DNA from: Septoria linicola
Lineage: Eukaryota > Ascomycota > Dothideomycetes > Mycosphaerellales > Mycosphaerellaceae
Direction: 5' to 3'
DNA: 64,000 nt
Assembly (NCBI GenBank): GCA_024114885.1
Contig: CP099422.1
Location: 186,001-250,000, forward strand
Made by a program: the position numbers and the translations under genes. Positions 56,657 through 64,000 of the stretch are shown one piece after another (within the stretch, counting starts at the first letter, position 1; the number at the start of each line of letters is the position of its first letter). The notes below the pieces were generated by a model. The model was not told the origin of the DNA. It saw nothing but the letters and a program-made list of their open reading frames with translations, and did not search any database.

Positions 56657-58316
56657 CTAGGGTTCTGGTCTAAGGTCGCTGTCGTCCACACGCCTCAAGA
56701 CAGGCTCAGCTGTGCAGAAACATGTCAATGCTTCGAGGTTGCGCGCTTTGTCATAGCAGATTCGTATGAAAGGCTCGAACTCCGCCGTACTTGGGCACGG
56801 TGCATCCAATATAAGGTCACGGAGACTCGCACAGTGCTGCAGGCATGATACAATCGAGTCGGGCCATCCACGCGCCCACTTGGCAGGATCATGAAACTTT
56901 CGCCAGATCTCCGTTTCCAGAGCGGTGCTGTTACTGCGCAGGGACAAGAGCGATGGCCCAAGGTCTTGCAATAGTCCTTCCGATAAGATGCCAGGATCAT
57001 TCTCGACTGCAAGGTGAGTAAGCCTCGTACAACTAAGCAGGAATTGTTGAACAAGGTGTTCTCCCCAACCTTGCCCGCAGAAGACTTCCTGATCTCGAAT
57101 ACCAGGCGGTGAACACGAGAGGCGGAATTCCTTTGGCTGAAAATCGTCACTAGCGCCACTCAGCAGACTGAAACAGCTCACACTGAGCTCCTCGACGCTC
57201 GAGACATCAATGAAGTCGGTCAGCGCACCATTGCAGCTTTGACCGCACACACAAAAATTGTCGAGCTCCAGAATCTTGAGCTTGAGTTCACGACAACTCT
57301 CGTGAGCAGCGCTGGATAAAAAGCTCATTGACCGAGTCAGTCTGAAGCGTGCTCGATCAAGGCTCCGGACATTTATCGCAGTGTTCGGCCTGGACCAGAT
57401 TCGACCAAGTGAGTACACGCGCAGACATTCGAGATGCCGGCATTTGAAGACAAGTCTACCAAGTGCACTCAGCAACGGCTCATCTCCTGGGGGTGTAACG
57501 ACTTCTAGACTTCTGAGTGCCTTTTGCAGGCGTATGTGGTTGTTGATCTGCGGTATGTTGAGTAGAGGGAAGCAGCTCCACATTGTGGTCGATATAGCAC
57601 GAGGATTTCTCAAAATATCCACAGCACAGTCTTCGAGATGCATCAGAGCCTCCGCGAGAGGGCCCGGCAAGGCGGACAGTGTGCGCCATCTGAAGACTCT
57701 CGGTTTCACGGCTTGCAACGCTGATGACAGCCCGGTCACGAAAACAACGCTTGCTTCCAAGCATGGAGACAAGTCGTGATAGGTGGATGGGAAGTAGCCG
57801 TGTCCCCTTGCCAAGGGTCAGCCGCTCGCTCATAAGGGTCGTCGATCATCTCTCCGCCGACCTCAGCTTTTGACCAGTTAGCTTAGGTGTCGGAAGCACT
57901 GGATCAAGGTGCCATTCCAGGATCTCGATGGCGAAGATCCTGCTTTACAGCGCGGTGTCCGTTCGAAGTCGCTTCAGAAGTCGCAGGTTGGCATCTTGCA
58001 TCCTATATGTAGCGTACAGGTCAAGTGTCTGGTCGATGCGGATCTGTGCAGCATGGTGCCATTCTGGGCAGACCAATGTGATTGTCAACACCTCCGGCTT
58101 ACCGAAGTAGGCGAAGAGAGCGTGAAGAACATCTTGATTCAGCTTGTGGATATGAGCCGTCGCTGAGTTTTTGTCGATGATGTGTCTGTATTTGTGGTAC
58201 GTGAGATGTAGGTGTCGCAGAGTGCGATGTGAACAGCTCAAGTGCCGCTGGGCGCGTATTGCTGTGCTGTGCCGCAAGAACACATGATCGAAGTTTTGTA
58301 GGCGCTGAACCTCCAA
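56657..58316 (-). CDS. F-box/LRR-like protein
   Basis: Two exons are inferred: upstream exon to 57949 and 57806-56657, with a 142-nt intron (GTAAAG...GGCAAG) that joins R-L-R-T-D-T-A-L to G-H-G-Y-F-P. The upstream exon contains an F-box: KLNQDVLHALFAYFG, then LTLVCPEWHHAA-like sequence and L-Y-A-T-Y-R. The second exon (382 codons) has repeated leucine-rich segments (LRSLEVV, HLECLRVY, LKILELDNF, LTHLAVEN, LRDLILDA), typical of a degenerate LRR array. Likely an SCF-type substrate adaptor. The true start was not found: the frame upstream of the F-box is open to ~58,316 but lacks an ATG, so a first exon is missing. Confidence 0.65.
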
Positions 58317-58667
58317 AGAAGCATGTCCGCCATTGTTTGGCGTTTAGCTAGTGAGTCGTTGATCTTCAACTTCTTCACGAAGCAGGAAAATCGACGGCAA
58401 AAGTCCTTCGTGGTATATGTCGAAGTACGTCCGGACCCAGCAGGACTGCTGCCAGAAGTCGAGTCCGATTCACGACCTCTTGCCAAAATACTCCAACAGC
58501 ACAACCCTCTTTGACTGCAAGTGCTGGGAGTGCAAATGCGCTTGGATGACAGCTTTCAATAGCCCAGGATGCTTCAGTGTGGCAGGAAAAACGCCTGCGT
58601 CATTTTTAAGGTATGGCTGCTTGACATGAATGCGACGTCAATTATGTGTGGACTGCTGCTATTGACC
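58317..58667. other. Intergenic stretch
   Basis: Region between the F-box/LRR-like gene and the kinase gene. Short frames only. It may contain the missing first exon of the F-box/LRR-like gene (an ATG lies near 58,333 on the minus strand). Confidence 0.4.
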
Positions 58668-60101
58668 TCACCACTTGCCGTGGTAGTCCTTGATCTTCTC
58701 TTCCACCTTGCCCACACCTCTGAGACTCAGATACACATCCGTGCCCCAGCCCCAGAGACTCTGTATCGCGATGCCTCCTCCAAAGTACTCTGCATAGGCC
58801 CTGCCCAGCGGCAAACCATATCCTAGACCCGCCAAACTCGACCCGCCGGCAGGTCCTCCGCTCATGGTATCTAGCGCCGACATTCCACTTCCGTCACTGA
58901 TCTTATCCATCATTTCATCTTCGTTGAACGTCGTAAAGCCGTACTCCCAGAGCTTGGCGAGATTTTCTGGACTGATTCCACCACCGCGGTCTCGTATACG
59001 GATCGTCACGCCAGGTGTAGCTTGATCAAGAGCTCGGATGTTCTCTGAAGTAGACACATCGGGCTTGTTCGCATCGGATGCATGATCAACATTGCCTTGG
59101 TCGTAGTTGCTAATTCCAGCTGCGGGCTCGATAACTTTAGCCGCTGCAGCAACTTGACTCTTCGTCTTCATTTGCTCAGTCTGCTCGGCAGCTGCAGGGG
59201 CAGGAGCGATGGTGATCTCGATGGGCTCTTTTTCCATTCCGGCCTCGATCGTTGCCCGAAAACTGTTCTTCAGCAGCTCGGTCAAGATGTATTCGAGATG
59301 CATTGGAATGTGTGCAATTGTGGTTTCTGGATCTCCAATGATGTTGATTGTGGGGCGCACGCCATACTTCAGCTCGCAGATTTCGCCCACCATGTGCTCG
59401 CATCCCACGATGATATCTGCGGGCTTGAGTGCAGTATCGATGACGCCAATGTATGTTGAATCCTGTTCGGTATGTGTGGGAGGACTGTCGGAAAGCTGCG
59501 CATGTGGCTGTGAGCTGAAATGGAGGGCAATATGCTGCTCGGCAATCAGACGAGTGCCGATTCGGGCACGCAGATGCTCGTCCAGGAATCTCGTGATCTC
59601 ATCCTTGCTGATGTACTTTCTCGCTTCTAAAAAGCCTCTTGCCAGGATGGCGATCGTATTGCTGTGAGTATTGACCAGATTGGCCATGACCTCTGTGAAG
59701 GTAATCTCCTCCTCCAAGCTTTCGATCTTCCTCTCTGCATACGGCAGCAGAGTTGACAGCGAGTGAACATAGTTGTTGTGAATTTTGTTGACATTGGGAT
59801 TGGCTACCACAATGTACGGCAGCGATCGCAAGCTCTGGATGCGATGTGCCAGGCGCGATGGCAGGATGGAGAGAGTGAAGTTGGCATTGTTGAGCAGAGC
59901 TTCTTTGGTGAGCGGCTGACGACCATTCTTGCACAAGTCGGCGAGTGTGAGTGGGTGGAGAGGTTTGGCAGCCAGTCGAGCAATATCTCCATCCGTCACT
60001 GTTTTGGTCTGGAGGTGTCGCGTGCCTCTGAATGTGGTGGAACCGATGGTGGTGAAGCTAAAGATGCCATTGTGCCTTGCTACCGCTCGCTGGCAGAGCA
60101 T
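58668..60101 (-). CDS. Mitochondrial protein kinase of the PDK/BCKDK family
   Basis: Starting at the ATG at 60101 this is a 477-aa single-exon protein. The N-terminus (MLCQRAVARHNG...TFRGTRHLQTK) is basic and Ser/Thr-rich, as expected of a mitochondrial targeting peptide. Residues ~40-200 form the helical regulatory domain (RLAHRIQSLRSLPYIVVANPNV). The GHKL ATP-binding domain shows an N-box ELLKNSFRATIE at 274-285, DRGGGIS at 371-377 and GLGYGLPLGR at 425-434. Such kinases phosphorylate and switch off pyruvate or branched-chain 2-oxoacid dehydrogenase in the matrix. A ~60-residue Ala/Gln/Asp-rich insert (301-360) sits between the N- and G1-boxes and is longer than in animal enzymes. The open frame extends 52 codons upstream, but that part does not look like a presequence. 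Confidence 0.92.
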   Translation of the reverse strand: MLCQRAVARHNGIFSFTTIGSTTFRGTRHLQTKTVTDGDIARLAAKPLHPLTLADLCKNGRQPLTKEALLNNANFTLSILPSRLAHRIQSLRSLPYIVVANPNVNKIHNNYVHSLSTLLPYAERKIESLEEEITFTEVMANLVNTHSNTIAILARGFLEARKYISKDEITRFLDEHLRARIGTRLIAEQHIALHFSSQPHAQLSDSPPTHTEQDSTYIGVIDTALKPADIIVGCEHMVGEICELKYGVRPTINIIGDPETTIAHIPMHLEYILTELLKNSFRATIEAGMEKEPIEITIAPAPAAAEQTEQMKTKSQVAAAAKVIEPAAGISNYDQGNVDHASDANKPDVSTSENIRALDQATPGVTIRIRDRGGGISPENLAKLWEYGFTTFNEDEMMDKISDGSGMSALDTMSGGPAGGSSLAGLGYGLPLGRAYAEYFGGGIAIQSLWGWGTDVYLSLRGVGKVEEKIKDYHGKW

Positions 60102-61033
60102 AGCAAGGGACGTGCTGGGCTGGGCTGTTATCGGGGGAGCATGGGTTGGTATTGTTCTCCTCGTGCATCGAAGCAGCAGATATCGGTGTATGTATGCCGC
60201 TGTGTCGTCTCGTGCAACGAACGAGTGGAGCCGCACCTGCACGATCTCTTTCTTCACGAAGACGGACCGCTGGAAAGACGGGCGATTAGTTCGATATATG
60301 ACACTGCTTAATTTCTCTTCTTTTGCACGGGCATCACAATCAAGATCCTACCAGAAGAAGTCCTTGTCGCAGGATTTCATGGCTTGCAGTCGGCATGCAC
60401 AACGTTGGAAAGTCTAGAAGAGCCTCAAGCCGGCCGTCAAGGTCCCTGCAGCAACACCCCGATGGACTCAACCGTGGAGGACGACCACCAACTAATCGGA
60501 GACAATACTATTGTCACGCATTTGATGTCAATGACATACATCTGCACTGCGACGAAATGTCTCGCGTGGCGGAAATGTGAACCAAGGATGTCTGATGCAT
60601 ACATTCAGCAGCCGGGCGGAACCAAGAGCTCGAGCACTGTGCTTTTTCGAGGTCACGTTTCGGCGCGTGCAGGCGGGGAGAATGGTGCGTGGTGGATACA
60701 AGTTGCAGATGAGCCCGTCTATTTCCTGTCTGATTGTCGTAGAACACAGTCAACGGAAGACAATAGACGCGACGGCAGCAGCTCGGTTGCGAATATCGTT
60801 GTCTGCATAGTGTTCCGCGACATCTAATTCCGCCCAACGCCTGGACTCGACAACGCGACCGACGCGTCTCGGGTTCTACGTCAACACCAGCTCACGAGGC
60901 CAACATAGCGTCGTAGCGCGGTTTGCTTTGCCCAGCGAGTGCGAGACACACAGCGAGAGAGCCTCTCACCACCACGCCCGGCTCGGATACCACGACGACT
61001 ACTAGCCACAACGCTCCTGCCACTGCGTGCACC
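60102..61033. other. Divergent intergenic region between kinase and Whi5/Nrm1-like gene
   Basis: About 930 bp shared by two divergent promoters. A 147-codon plus-strand frame (60384-60827) has no motif, mixed composition and overlapping antisense frames, so it is not called. An A/C-rich leader precedes the ATG at 61034. Confidence 0.45.
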
Positions 61034-62380
61034 ATGGAAATCATGACTGCCATTTACGCTCCATCGCACCTTCCGCCGCAATCGCAATCGCCCCGCGCGC
61101 ACGAGACGACAACGCGTGCAGTGCAGCCATCCGACGCACACCAGCAGCAGCAGTCTGCACCACACCACCCAAAGCTGTCGGCTCCCGCCAGCCAGGAGTC
61201 TATTGTGAGCGTGCAGAGTAGCTATGCCGGCAGTACACCGCAACTGCACGGCAGCGACAGCAATTTGTCGCAACTCACCACCTACACCGATCTGACGTCG
61301 CCGTCATCCTCGGCCGGACTCAAGTACGGCAACAACACATTCAATTCCCAACAATTGTCACAACAAACCGCAAATGACGCCACTACGCGTCGCACCAAGA
61401 CTCCTGAAAATGGACAACAGACTCCCAACTTATCCGCGGAAAGTGCACTGTACAGCCCCATGAGCATAACATCGCCCGTTGCCACAAATGGCGCCAAAAG
61501 GACTGCAAGCGGCCATGTCAAGAACGCCCACAGCATCACCACTTCTCCATACAATGCTCAATTTCCAGGACGCGACTCGCGACGCGAATCCTTGTCTTCG
61601 TCCGGCAGCAAAGCAGGTGAGATTGCAGCCACGTTGAAGGCACGTCTCGGCTATGCCATGGCCAAGGTGCAGAACGGATGGGAGCACAAGTCGCTCGCTG
61701 AAGTAGAGCAGCTTGCAGCAGAAAGGCAACGAAACAGGACGAGCATATCGCATCTCGAGCAGCAACGGCCCGGCACGAGTGGACTGAGCAATGCCGCGTT
61801 GAACCTCTCCATGTACGACCAGTATGGCAGGCCAATGCTCAATGGCGATGGACCACCACCATCGAAGCGCACGTCTGGCAATTACTCTCACTACCAAGCA
61901 CAGCTGCAGCATCAGTACGCCTCACAAGGTCAAGCGCCACGACTGCAGCCTGCACCTGATATTCGCCCTACCTCAAGTCAGCGAGGAGCGTACACGGCCG
62001 GGCCAATCTTGCAACCCTTCGCGCAGCATGTCAATGCCGCCATGTCGCCTCCTAGGACACCTGCCAATGTTATACCTCCGCAACGACCTGCTACCATCCG
62101 CACGGAGACACAAACCGCGGAAGCCGAACGAGAAGCACTGCAGGCACTGTTCCAATTAGGGTCGCCACATACTTCAGTAGGACCACATATCGCGCGAACT
62201 GGAACCGCGACTACAAGCTCGAGCCAAGGTCAAATGTCGCCTACGAAGTCAGACCTGACACCTCGCCATACTTTCTTCGCAAGAAGTGAAAGTGCCAGCA
62301 CATCAAGCAGTGGTGTCGACACGAACGCACAAGCCTTGCAAGAAAGTCGGACGCGTCTGATCGAACAGCTTGCCGATTGA
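61034..62380 (+). CDS. Whi5/Nrm1-type transcriptional repressor
   Basis: 448 aa, single exon from ATG 61034 (MEIMTAIYAP). Most of the protein is Ser/Gln/Thr-rich and disordered, with many S/T-P sites (TSPS, TPEN, YSPMS, MSPPRTP, MSPTKS), candidate CDK targets. Residues ~194-230 read AGEIAATLKARLGYAMAKV then W-E-H-K-S-L-A-E-V-E, matching the short GTB/Whi5 motif by which yeast Whi5 and Nrm1 bind SBF/MBF. These proteins repress G1/S genes and are released by CDK phosphorylation. The same role is inferred here. Filamentous fungi usually have one such protein, so neither yeast symbol is assigned. An upstream in-frame extension to 60923 was not used. Confidence 0.82.
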   Translation: MEIMTAIYAPSHLPPQSQSPRAHETTTRAVQPSDAHQQQQSAPHHPKLSAPASQESIVSVQSSYAGSTPQLHGSDSNLSQLTTYTDLTSPSSSAGLKYGNNTFNSQQLSQQTANDATTRRTKTPENGQQTPNLSAESALYSPMSITSPVATNGAKRTASGHVKNAHSITTSPYNAQFPGRDSRRESLSSSGSKAGEIAATLKARLGYAMAKVQNGWEHKSLAEVEQLAAERQRNRTSISHLEQQRPGTSGLSNAALNLSMYDQYGRPMLNGDGPPPSKRTSGNYSHYQAQLQHQYASQGQAPRLQPAPDIRPTSSQRGAYTAGPILQPFAQHVNAAMSPPRTPANVIPPQRPATIRTETQTAEAEREALQALFQLGSPHTSVGPHIARTGTATTSSSQGQMSPTKSDLTPRHTFFARSESASTSSSGVDTNAQALQESRTRLIEQLAD

Positions 62381-63252
62381 TGATCTCATGTCCTCCCAAT
62401 TCTTCTTCGGAGCCTGGAAGCGTTTCGGCATATCTTACCCTCACGACTTGTCTGCTTGTACCAGAGCATGTGTTCGGGAAATGGATGATACCCAGCTCTG
62501 CATAGCTTATTCCCGTTGTTGTTGTTGATCATTGTACGGCATCGATTGGCCAGCTCACGAGCCTCAGTCTTGTGCGCGCGCATGCACTTTGTTTAGACTT
62601 TTGTTAGCTTCTTACCTGTCGTCCACTGCGGGACTCTGGGGTGTTGGCGTAGAGGTGGTGGATCGAGTAGAGCTGAAGATGGCAAGTAGAGCCATTCTTG
62701 TGCATAGATGTCGGCTCTCCACATCACGAATGTAAACGATTGAATACCAAGGCCTTTCCATGACTTTTATGATTGAGGCAAGTGTGAAGAGCAGGGAGAC
62801 CTTGGTAAGCTGAAGCCGTGTTCAGGCAATGCGACACGATGCAATGTAGCAATTGGCGACTTTTCTTGCTCCAATGGTCTGCAGTATCGGCCTCCTACCG
62901 CAAGCAAATGATCAAATTGTTCTTCTTGGGCACGGCAGAGTACGTGCGCATCTATCCCAAGTGAGCTGCGCGAATGAAAAGTTGTCGCGATCAAGCATTC
63001 ACTTGTGATGTAGGCAGCTGAATTCGACCTCTTCACTTTCCACCCACTAGAGATTACAGCGTGACCGGGCACTCAGCACTTCAAAAACACCCGCACGACA
63101 TCAGCGCCGTTTATCGCCCGTGGCCACTCGAGTACTTACTCATCCTCATACAATCCAAGAGCTACAAACCAACAACAACAAGGAGAAGCCACAACATCTC
63201 ACCACTCCCACATCTCAAGTCTAACCTACCAACCACACCATCAAGTCCCACA
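62381..63252. other. Intergenic stretch, no supported gene
   Basis: 3' flank of the Whi5-like gene and promoter of the last gene. The latter has a C/A-rich leader with ACAACAACAAGG near 63,171. Short frames only. Confidence 0.45.
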
Positions 63253-63942
63253 ATGTCGAGCCCCAAACCCACCACCCCCAGCACCAACGCCACCCGCCAA
63301 TCCACCCAAATCTTCTCCACCGCCCCCTCGGCCGGCGCCGACCTCCCACCAGGCATCCCCGTCAGCATGATCGAGCTCTGCACCTACTACCCCCACGCCA
63401 CCCAACGCCCCGACCTCATCCGCCGCGGCGTACGCTCCCGCTGGCACAGCACCACCTTCGCCAAAGCGCAACTCGAAGCCCGCGCTGCAGGCACCTACAC
63501 CCTCCTCGACCTCGAGAAACGCGACGATACCGTGCGTCAACAAGTCGCCGAAACTTTCCGCCAACTCGGCACCACTGCTACAGCATGGAGCGAGAGTCCT
63601 GCGGGAAAGCCGTATGACAAACCATTTCCTGGAACGGGGAGGTATGAGGATCTGTGGCACGTAGATGGATTGGGCCATGGGAAGACGGGGAGTTCGGGGG
63701 CGCCTACGTTGGGAGAGTTGGTCAAGGGCGTGAAGAAGTTTCCGAAGGGTGAGGATAGGGGTGTTTTGACGATGGTGTTGGACTGGGCGATGGAGCAGGG
63801 AGAGGAAGTGCTGAGGGAGATGACGACGGAGGATGTGAAGGGTATTGTGGAGGAGCAGGGGTTTGAGAGTCCGAAGGGTGCGAGGGGGTTGAATTGGGAT
63901 AGGGAGGCGTTGGCGAGGTTGGCGTTGGTTTGTGATGTTTGA
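63253..63942 (+). CDS. Conserved-type hypothetical protein (229 aa)
   Basis: Single exon from the ATG at 63253, in CACAATGTC context. An in-frame extension to 63061 covers a low-complexity leader. The N-terminal ~45 residues are Ser/Thr/Pro-rich; then follows a compact region with I-E-L-C-T-Y-Y-P and R-R-G-V-R-S-R-W-H-S, L-L-D-L-E-K-R, and a C-terminal acidic helix (LDWAMEQGEEVLREMTTEDV). I do not recognise the family. Codon use shifts from C-ending in the 5' half to G-ending in the 3' half, as in the cupin gene at 776-1435. No membrane segment or signal peptide is visible. Confidence 0.7.
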   Translation: MSSPKPTTPSTNATRQSTQIFSTAPSAGADLPPGIPVSMIELCTYYPHATQRPDLIRRGVRSRWHSTTFAKAQLEARAAGTYTLLDLEKRDDTVRQQVAETFRQLGTTATAWSESPAGKPYDKPFPGTGRYEDLWHVDGLGHGKTGSSGAPTLGELVKGVKKFPKGEDRGVLTMVLDWAMEQGEEVLREMTTEDVKGIVEEQGFESPKGARGLNWDREALARLALVCDV

Positions 63943-64000
63943 GGGAGGAGAGGAAGCTTTTGGGCGGGATGACGAATGACTGAGTTTGGACTGGAGAGTG

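Noticed and set aside
60384..60827. 147-aa plus-strand frame between the kinase and Whi5-like genes
   Set aside because: No motif, no splice support, antisense frames equally long.
63241..63678. 145-aa minus-strand frame
   Set aside because: Gly/Ala/Val-rich shadow of the last plus-strand gene.

Overview
The window looks like chromosomal DNA of a filamentous ascomycete, most likely a dothideomycete. The genes have short GT-AG introns of about 37-145 nt. Their products are typically fungal: a Yvc1-type vacuolar TRP channel, the NuA4 subunit Eaf7, a Whi5/Nrm1-type repressor, a mitochondrial PDK-type kinase, a DAL5-type transporter and F-box proteins. Two blocks, about 10.93-12.65 kb and 24.66-50.05 kb, have almost no CA or TG dinucleotides, are full of TA and stop codons, and keep CpG. 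That is the signature of saturating repeat-induced point mutation (RIP) on CpA.

Layout. 0-10.5 kb is a gene-rich arm: the end of a probable NRPS condensation domain, a membrane-anchored cupin protein, a methyltransferase, a DAL5-type MFS transporter, a Cys/His-motif protein, an SDR and a zinc-finger-like gene (copy A). 10,870-12,994 is a complete but RIP-destroyed Fot1/pogo transposon with clear 40-bp inverted repeats and a TA target duplication. 13.7-22.8 kb carries the TRP channel, EAF7, a tail-anchored hypothetical, a second gene of the same zinc-finger-like family (copy B, 1081 aa) and a single-pass surface protein. 22.9-23.7 kb is a GH114 gene with three frame breaks.

24.66-50.05 kb is a 25-kb RIP block. 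A Ty3/gypsy LTR array lies at 30,716-47,788: three 280-bp LTRs, gag-pol on the minus strand, and a 3.65-kb unit 'X' present twice. It appears to be inserted in an older element whose left part still shows a Pif1/Helitron-type helicase on the minus strand. Recurrent ~40-nt palindromes occur on both sides of the array but were not seen inside it.

50.4-64 kb is euchromatic again: a quinone-oxidoreductase-like MDR protein, an F-box-like protein, a frame-broken F-box gene, a cysteine-rich secreted-type protein, a metallopeptidase with two in-frame stops but intact splice phases, an F-box/LRR-like gene, a PDK/BCKDK kinase, a Whi5/Nrm1 homologue and a conserved hypothetical.

There is no single operon-like system. 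The main biological story is genome defence (RIP) against nested transposons, with decayed single genes (GH114, F-box, metallopeptidase) within a few kb of the large block. Exon joins were worked out by hand from splice motifs and reading-frame continuity. Family names rest on motif recognition, not on searches.
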